NCBI GenBank assembly: GCA_025352045.1
Contig: JANXUD010000077.1
Location: forward strand, 1-64,000
Origin: Gammaproteobacteria bacterium
GTDB taxonomy: Bacteria; Pseudomonadota; Gammaproteobacteria; Xanthomonadales; Xanthomonadaceae
DNA length: 64,000 nt
Direction: 5' to 3'
Positions 45,594 through 53,521 of the stretch are shown here, piece after piece. The position numbers and the translations under genes were made by a program. The notes beneath the pieces are model-generated. The model searched no databases, was not told where the DNA came from, and saw nothing but the letters and a program-made list of their open reading frames with translations. Within the stretch, counting starts at the first letter, position 1, and the number at the start of each line of letters is the position of its first letter.

Positions 45594-46369
45594 TCCTGCG
45601 CCGCCTGGGCCAATCGCTGAAGGAACAGAACTGGACGGCCATCGTCATCGAGTTCGTGCTGCTGGTGACGGGCGTCTTCCTCGGCATCCAGGTCTCGAAC
45701 TGGAATGCCGAGCGCGAGACGCGGCAGAAGTCGGCGCTGTTCACCGCGCGACTGTTGGCGGACCTGAAGGTCGAGGCCTGGGGCTACGAATACCTGATCG
45801 GCTATAACAAGGAGGTGCTGGCCAATGCCCGTCGCGCGCTCGACGCGCTGACCGGCGATGCCCCGCTGTCGGACGAGCAATTCGTGATCGCCGCCTATCG
45901 CGCCACCCAGTACGAGTCGCAGGACCGGCGCCGCGCCACCTTCGACGAGCTGGTCTCGACGGGGACCATCGGGCTGATCACCGACCAGAAGCTGCGCCAG
46001 ACCGCGATCGGAATCTACTCCACCACGCTGATCGACCAGACGATGCAGGAGAGCAAGCAGTCCGAGTATCGCCTGCTCTTTCGCAAGACCCTGTCCGCGC
46101 CGGTCCAGGAGGCGCTGCTGGAAAAATGCGGTGATCATGTCCTCGCACCACTCGACTATGCCGGCATCGTCCAGTCGCTGGACTATGGCTGCACCCTTGG
46201 CCTGCCGGCCGACCGGATCGCGGCCGCCGCGCAGGCGCTGCGCAAGCGCGGGGGTTTCGAGGAAGCACTACGGCTTCGCTTCGCCGATCTCCAGACCGTG
46301 CTCGCCAATCTGCAGACCTACAACGTTGGGCTCGTGCATGACTTGCGTGAATTCCGGGGTCGCAAATGA
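45590..46369 (+). CDS. DUF6090-like single-pass membrane protein
   Basis: 259 aa from ATG 45590, with AGGATGG 6 nt upstream; an ATG at 45581 would add three residues. MILRRLGQSLKEQNWTAIV leads into one TM (about 17-36: IVIEFVLLVTGVFLGIQVSN) followed by WNAERETRQKSALFTARLL. This 'EI-TM-GI-Q-NWN-ER' arrangement is typical of DUF6090 proteins, which have a short cytoplasmic N-terminus and a helical periplasmic part. The rest is predicted helical (LLADLKVEAWGYEYLIGYNK, TFDELVSTGTIGLITDQKLR). One Cys pair (KCGDH, DYGCTLG) lies in the periplasmic part. It is the only non-TolB-N gene kept in the array; a decayed copy precedes the kinase. Its TGA overlaps the ATG of a 12-codon remnant. Confidence 0.8.
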   Translation: MILRRLGQSLKEQNWTAIVIEFVLLVTGVFLGIQVSNWNAERETRQKSALFTARLLADLKVEAWGYEYLIGYNKEVLANARRALDALTGDAPLSDEQFVIAAYRATQYESQDRRRATFDELVSTGTIGLITDQKLRQTAIGIYSTTLIDQTMQESKQSEYRLLFRKTLSAPVQEALLEKCGDHVLAPLDYAGIVQSLDYGCTLGLPADRIAAAAQALRKRGGFEEALRLRFADLQTVLANLQTYNVGLVHDLREFRGRK

Positions 46370-46404
46370 TCCTGCGCCGCGCGATCGCCGCGGAAACGCC
46401 ATGA
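46366..46404 (+). pseudogene. 12-codon remnant of a second DUF6090-like start
   Basis: ATGATCCTGCGCCGC recurs here exactly as at 33725 and 45590, then the frame continues AIAAETP and stops with a TGA (46402-46404) overlapping the ATG of array gene 9. Only the MILRR start is homologous. It reads as a trace of another DUF6090 copy deleted almost completely, now joining two genes by overlaps at both ends. Confidence 0.55.
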
Positions 46405-48248
46405 GCCTCGTCGCCGAACTCCAGCGCCGCAACGTCATTCGCTTCGCCGGCCTGTACCTTGTCGGCGCGTGGTTGCTGGTGCAGGTCGCAGGCACGGTAT
46501 TACCGATGTTCGGCGCACCGGCCTGGCTGCCGCGCAGCATCGTGCTGCTGCTGGTGATCGGCTTCGTGCCGGCGCTGGTGTTTGCGTGGGTATTCGAGTT
46601 GACGCCCGAGGGAATCAAGCGCGACGGCGACGTGCCGGCGGCGCAATCGATCGCACCGCAGACCGCGCGTCGCATGGATCGCATGATCATCGCGGTGCTG
46701 GTGCTGGCGCTGGGCTTCTTTGCATTCGATCGCGTCGTGCTGGCGCCAAGGCGCGACGCCGCCCTCGTGGCCGAGACGCAGCGCGCCGCGCGTGCGGCGG
46801 GCGGCGCCGGCGGTGTCGACCGCCGCTCGGTGGCGGTGTTGCCGTTCGTCAACATGAGCGGTGATGCGGCCAACGAGTATTTCTCCGACGGCATCAGCGA
46901 GGAAATCCTGAACGTCCTGGCTGGCGTCCCCGACTTGAAGGTGGCGGCGCGCACCTCCTCGTTCTCGTTCAAGGGTCGGAACGCCGAAGTTCCGGAGATC
47001 GCCCGCGAGCTGCAGGTGCGCATGGTGCTGGAGGGCAGCGTGCGCAAGTCCGGCGACACGGTGCGCATCACCGCGCAGCTGATCGACGCCAGAACCGGCT
47101 ACCACGTCTGGTCGCAGACCTACGACCGCAAGCTCGAGGACATCTTCGCGGTCCAGGACGAGATCGCGAAGGCGATCGGCGACGAGTTGAAGGTGAAGAT
47201 CGTCGATGAGCATCATGCTGCCGGCGCGGCATCGGTGCGCGCGGCGGCGACGCGCAACCCGCGCGCGCATGACCTGTACCTGCAGGGCATGGCGCTATGG
47301 CATGGACGGAAAGCGCCGGGCCTGCTGCGCGCGATCGCCCTGTTCGAGCAGGCCGAGCGCGAAGACCCGGGCTATGCCGACGCCTGGGCGGGCGAGGCGC
47401 TGACCTACTCGGTCCTGCCCTTCTTCAGCGACCAGGTGCCGCGCGACGAATCCTACGCGCGCTCGAACGCGCGTGCCCTGCGGGCGCTGGCGCTGGACCC
47501 CGGCCTGGCGGAGCCCTATGTGGCCCTGGCCAACAATGGCGGCAACGACATCCGCACCATCGACCGCGCGACGAATATCGCGCTGCTCCGGCGCGCGATC
47601 GCGATCCGGCCCTCGTTCGCCACCGCGCACCAGTGGCTAGGCAACGCGCTCGCCGCCAACGGAGAGGCGGCTGCCGCGCTGGTCGAACTCGAGCGCGCCG
47701 CGGCGCTCGACCCGCGCTCGACCATCATCGCCGACAACCAGGCGATCGCCCTGTTGATGCTCGGCCGCAACGACCAGGCACGCGCGGTCTGCAGGCAGGC
47801 GCTCGACCAGTTCGGGTGCATCGAGAATTCCACGTTCGCCGCACTGGTGTCCGGCGACTTGAAGGGAGCGCGCCCGCTCCTCGAGGCGCTGCCGGCGGCC
47901 GAGAACCCGAGTGCAACCGGGCAGGTGCAGGCGCTGCTCAGTGCGATGGAAGGGCACGGTGACCGGCATGCGCTGGCGGTCGCGATGGCCGCGCAGACGA
48001 TGGGCAGCAACGTGCAGCCAGGCAGCGGCAATGTCTTCGAGGACCACATCCTGGCGGCGCTGATCGTGCTGCTTGGCGAGCCGGGGCTCGCGCTCGACTA
48101 CATGGAACGCATCTCGACGGTGCCGGGCAACTCCGTGGACTGGGCGATCCGTTTTCCGGTCATGGACCCGCTGCGCTGCACGCCGCGCTTCCGCGCGCTG
48201 GTCGCGCAGCTGCGCACCACCGATCCGCGCGCACACTGCAGCCCCTGA
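46401..48248 (+). CDS. TolB-N/TPR membrane protein, head type A (array gene 9, last)
   Basis: 615 aa from ATG 46401 (MSLVAELQRRNVIRFAGLYL). Head A: VGAWLLVQVAGTVLPMFGAP, FELTPEGIKRDGDVPAAQSI and TM3 MIIAVLVLALGFFAFDRVVL. Body: SVAVLPFVNMSGDAANEYFS, VAARTSSFSFKGRNAEVPEI, MVLEGSVRKSGDTVRITAQL and IFAVQDEIAKAIGDELKVKI. TPR-type segments include HDLYLQGMALWHGRKAPGLL and ERAAALDPRSTIIADNQAIA. The tail DPLRCTPRFRALVAQL is of the 'DPRF' type but ends in a further Cys (AHCSP). The stop codon lies within a copy of the dispersed GAACCGG repeat, which probably marks the 3' end of the array transcript. Confidence 0.87.
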   Translation: MSLVAELQRRNVIRFAGLYLVGAWLLVQVAGTVLPMFGAPAWLPRSIVLLLVIGFVPALVFAWVFELTPEGIKRDGDVPAAQSIAPQTARRMDRMIIAVLVLALGFFAFDRVVLAPRRDAALVAETQRAARAAGGAGGVDRRSVAVLPFVNMSGDAANEYFSDGISEEILNVLAGVPDLKVAARTSSFSFKGRNAEVPEIARELQVRMVLEGSVRKSGDTVRITAQLIDARTGYHVWSQTYDRKLEDIFAVQDEIAKAIGDELKVKIVDEHHAAGAASVRAAATRNPRAHDLYLQGMALWHGRKAPGLLRAIALFEQAEREDPGYADAWAGEALTYSVLPFFSDQVPRDESYARSNARALRALALDPGLAEPYVALANNGGNDIRTIDRATNIALLRRAIAIRPSFATAHQWLGNALAANGEAAAALVELERAAALDPRSTIIADNQAIALLMLGRNDQARAVCRQALDQFGCIENSTFAALVSGDLKGARPLLEALPAAENPSATGQVQALLSAMEGHGDRHALAVAMAAQTMGSNVQPGSGNVFEDHILAALIVLLGEPGLALDYMERISTVPGNSVDWAIRFPVMDPLRCTPRFRALVAQLRTTDPRAHCSP

Positions 48249-48264
48249 ACGGAGCCGGTTCCCA
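48243..48264 (-). repeat. Dispersed repeat copy 1 (core GAACCGGCCCCGTTCAGG)
   Basis: On the minus strand this reads GGGAACCGGCTCCGTTCAGG, one difference from the consensus core. It overlaps the last codons and stop of array gene 9. The other copies are at 49030 and 57316. Confidence 0.55.
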
Positions 48265-48308
48265 CATCCCGCCTCGCCGCTTCGTTCGTTCCCAGGAGAC
48301 AGTGCGGA

Positions 48309-48965
48309 TCAGAACGAGTTGTCGGGTTTGGCGAGCACGGCAAGCTCCTCGGCCGTGGACGCGCGCCCGAGGACCGCATTTCGATGTGGAAACCGCCCGA
48401 AGCGCGCGATGACGTCGCGGTGTCGCCGAGCGAACTCGGTCCATCCGGCATCGCCGAGCGCAGCGGTGAGCGCCACCGCGCGATCCTGGTCGGCCAGGCT
48501 CTCGCTATGCTCGAAGGGCAGGTAGAGGAACAGGCGCTGCACGGGCCCGAAATGCTGGTCGAGGTGCGCGTCGACCGCCTCGCCGGCGATGCGCCGCGCT
48601 GCGGCGTCGGAATCGTAGGCGCGCGCGTCGCTGCGGAAGATCTGGCGGGAGAACTGGTCGAGCACCAGCACGGTGGCGAGCAGTTCGCGGGGCGTGGCGG
48701 GTGAGGGTGCCGGCACGCCGGCGGCGTCCATGGCCGGCATTGCCGCGCCGCTGGGCGGTTCGGATGCGCCGCCGTCGCAGCGCGCATGCACGCTGTCGTG
48801 CAGTGCGCCGAAGCGCTCGCGGATGCGCGCATCGAGCGCGGCGTCACCGTCCCACCAGTCGCGCGGCCCGAGCTCGGCGAACCAGAAGTCCAGTACCTGC
48901 GCCACCCAGGCTGGCTCGCCGGGCAGGGTGGGCGGAAGGAGAGGTTGGACGTGCGATTCGGTCAC
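48309..48965 (-). CDS. DUF924 family protein
   Basis: 218 aa from GTG 48965 (VTESHVQPLLPPT). AGGAAG abuts the GTG, a tight spacing, but no better start exists. WVAQVLDFWFAELGPRDWWD, then LATVLVLDQFSRQIFRSDAR, QRLFLYLPFEHSESLADQDR and RRHRDVIARFGRFPHRNAVL are the conserved DUF924 blocks of a soluble all-helical fold related to TPR proteins. An unusual 35-residue insert rich in Ala, Pro and Ser (CDGGASEPPSGAAMPAMDAA and on) lies between the first and second blocks. Function unknown. It converges on array gene 9 with 60 nt between stops. Confidence 0.88.
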   Translation of the reverse strand: MTESHVQPLLPPTLPGEPAWVAQVLDFWFAELGPRDWWDGDAALDARIRERFGALHDSVHARCDGGASEPPSGAAMPAMDAAGVPAPSPATPRELLATVLVLDQFSRQIFRSDARAYDSDAAARRIAGEAVDAHLDQHFGPVQRLFLYLPFEHSESLADQDRAVALTAALGDAGWTEFARRHRDVIARFGRFPHRNAVLGRASTAEELAVLAKPDNSF

Positions 48966-49029
48966 CTTCCTAGGATAGACCCGGGCTTGCCGGATGGCGA
49001 TCCGGCGACGTGCGGGCTGGGGCAGATCA

Positions 49030-49053
49030 GGGAACCAGCCCCGTTCAGGATTT
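49030..49053 (+). repeat. Dispersed repeat copy 2
   Basis: GAACCAGCCCCGTTCAGGAT, one change from the consensus core, overlapping the stop of the radical SAM gene. Its CCAGCCC can pair with GGGCTGG about 14 nt to the left (7-bp stem), so it may act at the 3' end of that gene. Confidence 0.55.
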
Positions 49054-50203
49054 AGAAGAGGCTGCCCTGCGGCGACGGCGCGCGCGGGCGGATGAACTTC
49101 GATTCGTCCAGCTCCGGCAGGAAGCCATAGCCCAGCCGCTTGTGCGCCTTGGCGAAGCGCGCCTTGAGCAGCTGGGCGAACACGCCCTTGCCGCGCATGC
49201 GGTCGCCGAACGCGCTGTCGTAGTCCTTGCCCCCGTGCATCTGCTGCATCAGGCTCATGACGTGCGCGGCGCGCTCCGGATAGTGCAGCTCGAGCCATTC
49301 CCGCCACAGGCCCTTGAGTTCGTTGGGCAGGCGCAGCAGTACGTAGCCTGCGGCGCCGGCGCCGTGCTCGCGCGCGGCCTCGAGGATGTCCTCGAGCATG
49401 TGGTCGGTGACCATCGGGATGACCGGCGCAACCAGCACGCCGGTCGGTACGCCCGCATCGTGCAGCGCCTTGATCGCCTTCAGCCGCGTGTGCGGCGCGG
49501 CGGCGCGCGGCTCGAGCTTCGCCGACAGGTGGTTGTCGAGCGTGGTCACCGACAGGAAGACGTGCACCAGGTTGTCCCGCGCCATGTCGGCGAGCAGGTC
49601 GAGGTCGCGGGTGATCAGCGCGCCCTTGGTGACGATGTGCACGGGATGCCGCGCATCGCGCAGCACTTCGAGCAGCTGGCGGCTCAGGCCATGGTCGCGC
49701 TCGATCGGTTGCCAGCCGTCGGTGTTGATGCCCAGCGCGATCGGCGTCGGCACGTGGCTGGGTTTGGCAAGCTCGATCCTGAGGCGGTCGACGGCGTTGG
49801 TCTTGGCGAACAGCCTGGTTTCGAAATCCAGCCCGGGCGACAGGTCGAGGTAGGCGTGGCTGGGCCGCGCGAAGCAGTACACGCAGCCATGCTCGCAGCC
49901 TCGGTAGGGATTGATGCTCTGGTCGAAGCCGACATCGGGTGAGGCGTTGTGGCTGATGATGCTGCGCGCACGCTCCTCGGTGACCGTGGTGGCGATGCGC
50001 GGCGACGCGCCCGCGCCGGCCTCGCCAGCGCCACCCGGCTCGAGCGGGTCGCCGGAGCTGCGCGTGTCGTAGACCGAACCCCAGCCGTCGTCCTCGCCGA
50101 TGTATTCGCGCTTCTCGAAGCGCCCCGCCGGGCGCGAGGCCGCGCCCCGGCCCTTGATCGGAGCCTGCGCCTTGCGGGGGTCGTCGCTGCGGGTCGGGGA
50201 CAT
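49052..50203 (-). CDS. PA0069-family radical SAM protein
   Basis: 383 aa from ATG 50203 (MSPTRSDDPRKAQAPIKGRG). The iron-sulfur motif CEHGCVYC (Cys103, Cys107, Cys110) sits in FDQSINPYRGCEHGCVYCF, close to spore-photoproduct-lyase/SplB-like radical SAM enzymes. Downstream are ALGINTDGWQPIERDHGLSR, VHIVTKGALITRDLDLLADM, VFLSVTTLDNHLSAKLEPRA and GVLVAPVIPMVTDHM, all typical of the PA0069 group. The reaction is unknown. No partner gene is evident; it is followed 86 nt downstream by the DUF924 gene on the same strand. Confidence 0.92.
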   Translation of the reverse strand: MSPTRSDDPRKAQAPIKGRGAASRPAGRFEKREYIGEDDGWGSVYDTRSSGDPLEPGGAGEAGAGASPRIATTVTEERARSIISHNASPDVGFDQSINPYRGCEHGCVYCFARPSHAYLDLSPGLDFETRLFAKTNAVDRLRIELAKPSHVPTPIALGINTDGWQPIERDHGLSRQLLEVLRDARHPVHIVTKGALITRDLDLLADMARDNLVHVFLSVTTLDNHLSAKLEPRAAAPHTRLKAIKALHDAGVPTGVLVAPVIPMVTDHMLEDILEAAREHGAGAAGYVLLRLPNELKGLWREWLELHYPERAAHVMSLMQQMHGGKDYDSAFGDRMRGKGVFAQLLKARFAKAHKRLGYGFLPELDESKFIRPRAPSPQGSLF

Positions 50204-50291
50204 TGGACAAGGATAGACCTGGGGGGTCGCATCGGCCGCGAAAACAGCCGATGACGGCGCACCGCTGCCCATGCCGGGCCGCCAACCCCGC

Positions 50292-51392
50292 TCAGGAATG
50301 CCCGTGCCGGTGGTGGATGTCGGGATAGTGCTCGTGCGTGTGCGTCAGCGGTGCATGGGTGTGCTCGTGCGCATGCGGCTCGACGCCGTCCCAGCCGTCC
50401 GGGTGTGCGTGCTGGTGGTGCGCGTCGTGGACGTGTTCGTGCGCGTGGGTCATCGGCTCATGCGTGTGCTCGTGCGCGTGGTGCTCGGTCAGGTGCAGCC
50501 ACACGCCCGCGGCCATCAGTGCGCTCGCGCCCCAGAAGGCGGGCGACGTCGGTTCGTGGAAGCCGAGCACCGCAATCGCCGCGCCCACGAAGGGCGCGGT
50601 CGAAAAATAGGCGCCGGTGCGCGCCGTGCCGAGCCCGCGCAGCGCCAGCACGAAGCAGGCCAGGCTGATGCCGTAGGACAGCAGGCCCAGGCCCATCGCG
50701 CTGCCGACCAGCAGGGGTGCCGGCAGTTGGCGGCCCAGCGCGAAGGCGATCGCCAGGTTCACCGCGCCCGCGACGAGGCCTTTGGTGCCGGCGATGAACA
50801 AAGCATCGCTGGCCGACACCTTGCGCGTGAGGTTGTTGTCCAGCGCCCAGCACAGGCAGGCGCCCGCAACCGCAAGTCCACCGAGCCCGAGCCCGTGCCC
50901 GCTGCCGCCGCCGATGCCCGCGCTGCGACCCGCAGGCAGGCCCAGCACCACGCCGCCCGCGACGATCAGCGCCATGCCGAGCACGATCCGGCGGTCCGCG
51001 TTTTCCTTGAACCAGACCCAGGCGAGCAGCGCGGTCAGCACGGCTTCGAGGTTAAGCAGCAGCGAGGCGCTGGACGCCGTGGTGGTCGCCAGCCCGAGCA
51101 TCAGCAGGACTGGCGCGATCACGCCGCCGAAGGCGATCGCACCCGCCAGCCAGCGCCACTCGCCTGCGGGCAGGCGTGGCAGGCCCAGGCCGCGGTCGCG
51201 AACCGCGCGGATCACCGTCAGGCCCAGTCCGCTGCCCAGGTAAAGCAGGCCCGCGAGCAGGACGGGGTCCATGCTGCCGACCAGCAGCTTGGCGAACGGC
51301 GTACTGGCCCCGAACAGAAGTGCTGCGGCTAGCGCAAACAGGACGGGCGCCTTGATGGCTGCGTTCACGGGCGAGTTCACGGGCGAGTTCAC
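50292..51392 (-). CDS. EamA/DMT-family transporter with His-rich C-terminal tail
   Basis: 366 aa from GTG 51392; two further in-frame GTGs at 51380 and 51368 come from a 12-nt repeat, so the true start is uncertain. Ten hydrophobic spans in two EamA repeats: FALAAALLFGASTPFAKLLV, GAIAFGGVIAPVLLMLGLA, then YGISLACFVLALRGLGTART and GASALMAAGVWLHL. The last 63 residues contain 24 His in HxH patterns (HEHTHEP, HAHEHVHDAHHQHAH, HHRHGHS), as in zinc or nickel transporters and chaperones. Together with the divergent zinc-uptake genes this suggests metal, probably zinc, transport or sensing. Divergent from the small-protein gene across 82 nt holding a palindrome. Confidence 0.85.
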   Translation of the reverse strand: MNSPVNSPVNAAIKAPVLFALAAALLFGASTPFAKLLVGSMDPVLLAGLLYLGSGLGLTVIRAVRDRGLGLPRLPAGEWRWLAGAIAFGGVIAPVLLMLGLATTTASSASLLLNLEAVLTALLAWVWFKENADRRIVLGMALIVAGGVVLGLPAGRSAGIGGGSGHGLGLGGLAVAGACLCWALDNNLTRKVSASDALFIAGTKGLVAGAVNLAIAFALGRQLPAPLLVGSAMGLGLLSYGISLACFVLALRGLGTARTGAYFSTAPFVGAAIAVLGFHEPTSPAFWGASALMAAGVWLHLTEHHAHEHTHEPMTHAHEHVHDAHHQHAHPDGWDGVEPHAHEHTHAPLTHTHEHYPDIHHRHGHS

Positions 51393-51411
51393 GGGCAGGG
51401 TCCGGGCATGA

Positions 51412-51426
51412 CTATCGTCACGGTAG
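51412..51426. promoter_or_regulatory. Imperfect palindrome in the zinc-locus divergent region (possible operator)
   Basis: CTATCGTCACGGTAG is a 7-1-7 inverted repeat with a single mismatch, centred between the divergent His-tailed transporter and the small-protein/porin/znu genes. The position suits a repressor acting on both sides, such as Zur, but it is much more GC-rich than known Zur boxes, so the identity is only a guess. Confidence 0.35.
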
Positions 51427-51474
51427 CGCACTTCGCGGTTGAACCCGGGGGATGCCCTACCGTACCCTTGTCCG

Positions 51475-51843
51475 ATGGATCGCCTGCGCAAAAACCTGAA
51501 CCTGCTCCTGCACGCCAGCCTGATGGCGCTGCTGGTGCTGGGCATGGTGTTGCGCCCGGTGTTGGATGTGTCCGCGGAAATCCACCTCGCCGAGCACGCG
51601 ATCCAGTTCCACGCCAAGGGCATGGTGGCCGACGCCAACTCGCCCGCCTGCATCGCCGATGCCCGCGTGGACAAGGCCCACGGCCTGGTCCACCAGGACG
51701 GCTCGAGCTTCGTCTGCGCCGACCTGGTGCAGCCGCTGGACCTGCCCCTGGCCGTGTTCGGACCGGTGTTGGCCCGCGAGCCGGCCCTGATGCGCGTGCC
51801 CGCGCATCATCCCGCCACGCCGTTCCGACCACCCATCGCCTGA
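51475..51843 (+). CDS. Small exported or membrane protein of the zinc locus, unknown
   Basis: 122 aa from ATG 51475 (MDRLRKNLNLLLHASLMALL). One N-terminal hydrophobic segment (about 8-28) may be an uncleaved anchor or signal. Then comes EIHLAEHAIQFHAKGMVADA, with three His spaced as in metal sites, plus Cys at ACIAD and FVCADL and a final RVPAHHPATPFRPP. I recognise no family. The His/Cys content and its place as first gene before the porin and ZnuA/ZnuB genes suggest a metal-linked role. A gap of 197 nt follows, with a small GC hairpin (51851-51864), so the next gene may have its own promoter. Confidence 0.65.
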   Translation: MDRLRKNLNLLLHASLMALLVLGMVLRPVLDVSAEIHLAEHAIQFHAKGMVADANSPACIADARVDKAHGLVHQDGSSFVCADLVQPLDLPLAVFGPVLAREPALMRVPAHHPATPFRPPIA

Positions 51844-52040
51844 TCGTGCGGGCCCGTCCGGGCCTGCCCCCGCGCTGACGCCTGCCTGCCGCCGCGACGC
51901 CCTGCGTGCCGTGCCTGCTGCGTTTGCCGAGTTTGCTGCGTCTCGCGCAGCCATCCCAATAATCGATCCGCTGCGGCGGTTGCCATGACCACGCCATGTC
52001 GTGTCCGCCCGTCGGAACACGCTGGCCACAGGAGATTCCC

Positions 52041-53510
52041 GTGACAAAGACCACCCTCGCACTCGCCCTGGGCCTCGCCCTGGGCAGCGCGGCCCACGCG
52101 GCCAATGCGGCCGCACCGACGGCTCCACCTTCGCTGGGCGCGCTCGCCGCGCGCCTGCAGGCGCTGGAAGCCGACGCGGATGCGCAACGCAAGCGCACTG
52201 CCGAGGTCCAGGCGGAACTGGACCAGGCGCGCGCGGAGATCGCGCAATTGAAGTCGCAGCGCGCAGGCACCGCCAGCGCGACGCCCGCCGCCGCGCCGGC
52301 CGCGAATCCCGAAGATGCCGTCGCCGCCAATCCGGAGGACGCCGTCGCGGCTCCGGCCAGCGCAGCGGCGGGAGCAGACAGCGGCACCGCGGCCGAAAAC
52401 GCCGTGGCCAGCAATGACGGCGGTGGCGACAGTTCCAACCCGACGGCCTTCAACCCGGCCATCAGCATCATCCTCAACGGCAGCTACACCGCCCATTCGC
52501 TGGATCCGAAGAATTACCAGCGCAGCGGCTTCCCGATCATCGGCGATGGCGGGCCCGCGGCGAAGGGGTTCTCCTTGGGCGAGAGCGAAGTCAGCATGGC
52601 TGCCAACATCGACGAGAAGTTCTACGGCCAGCTGACAACTTCGATCCACAGCGACGACACCGGCGACCATCTCGGCGTCGAGGAAGCCTTCGTCGACACG
52701 ACCGCGCTGCCCAACGGATTCAGCATGCGCATGGGCCGCTTCTTCTCCAATGTCGGCTACCTCAACAGCCACCACGCGCATACCGACAAGTTCTTCGACC
52801 GGCCGCTGCCCTACCAGGCCTTCCTGGGCAACCAGTACGGCGACGACGGCGTGCAACTGCGCTGGGTCGCGCCCACCGCGCTGTTCGTCGAGCTTGGCGG
52901 CGAGATTTTCCGCGGCAGCGCCTTTCCCGCGGGCGACGCCGGCCATGCGGGCGCCGGCGTGAAGACGCTGTTCGGCCACGTCGGCGGCGACATCGGCACG
53001 GAGTCGTCCTGGCTTGCGGGCTTGAGCGTGCTGCAGTCGCACTCCGAGGGCGCCGAGGATGGCTTCGTCGGCGACGGGCGCCTGTATATCGCCGACGGCA
53101 CCTGGAAGTGGGCGCCGCAGGGCAACTTCAAGGATGGCGGCGTGACCGTGCGCGGCGAGTACTTCGCCGACCATCGCGACGGCGCCTATGTCGATCCCAT
53201 CGACAGCGAGAACACCTCGCCCTGGAAAGGCATGCGCCGCGGTGCGTATGTCGAGGGCGTGTACCGGATCAACCGGCAGTGGGAGGCGGGGCTGCGTTTC
53301 GACAAGTTGTGGTCGGGCAGTCTCGCCGGTCCATACAGCAGCACGTTCGATCCCACCCGGGAAAGCATCGCGGCGACCTGGATGAACAGCGAGTTTTCGC
53401 TGTTCCGGCTGCAGCTCAGCCACGACCGTCCGAACCCGGACGACACCGACAACGCGCTGACCCTGCAGTACCAGGTCAGCCTCGGCGCCCACGGCGCCCA
53501 CAAATTCTGA
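52041..53510 (+). CDS. Porin-like outer-membrane protein of the zinc locus
   Basis: 489 aa from GTG 52041 with AGGAG 7 nt upstream. Signal peptide (MTKTTLALALGLALGSAAHA), then a coiled-coil stretch (about 30-75: ARLQALEADADAQRKRTAEV). A low-complexity segment with a duplicated NPEDAVAAN unit follows, and then a beta-barrel from about 135: AISIILNGSYTAHSLD, SLGESEVSMAANIDEKFYGQ, AFVDTTALPNGFSMRMGRFF and YQVSLGAHGAHKF with a terminal Phe. The N-terminal coiled coil plus barrel resembles OprP/OprO-like porins. The strand region SHHAHTDKFFDRPLPYQ and the final HGAHKF are His-rich, fitting a zinc-related channel. It is upstream of ZnuA by 11 nt. Confidence 0.8.
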   Translation: MTKTTLALALGLALGSAAHAANAAAPTAPPSLGALAARLQALEADADAQRKRTAEVQAELDQARAEIAQLKSQRAGTASATPAAAPAANPEDAVAANPEDAVAAPASAAAGADSGTAAENAVASNDGGGDSSNPTAFNPAISIILNGSYTAHSLDPKNYQRSGFPIIGDGGPAAKGFSLGESEVSMAANIDEKFYGQLTTSIHSDDTGDHLGVEEAFVDTTALPNGFSMRMGRFFSNVGYLNSHHAHTDKFFDRPLPYQAFLGNQYGDDGVQLRWVAPTALFVELGGEIFRGSAFPAGDAGHAGAGVKTLFGHVGGDIGTESSWLAGLSVLQSHSEGAEDGFVGDGRLYIADGTWKWAPQGNFKDGGVTVRGEYFADHRDGAYVDPIDSENTSPWKGMRRGAYVEGVYRINRQWEAGLRFDKLWSGSLAGPYSSTFDPTRESIAATWMNSEFSLFRLQLSHDRPNPDDTDNALTLQYQVSLGAHGAHKF

Positions 53511-53521
53511 GGAGTCCGACC

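Noticed and set aside
29750-48300. Transposases or integrases explaining the array
   Set aside because: No IS, integrase or terminal inverted repeats are visible inside or at the edges; duplication by homologous recombination between paralogues is simpler.
51366-51392. 12-nt direct repeat as an attachment site or iteron
   Set aside because: Only about two units at the start of the EamA gene, each carrying an in-frame GTG; more likely slippage or alternative starts.
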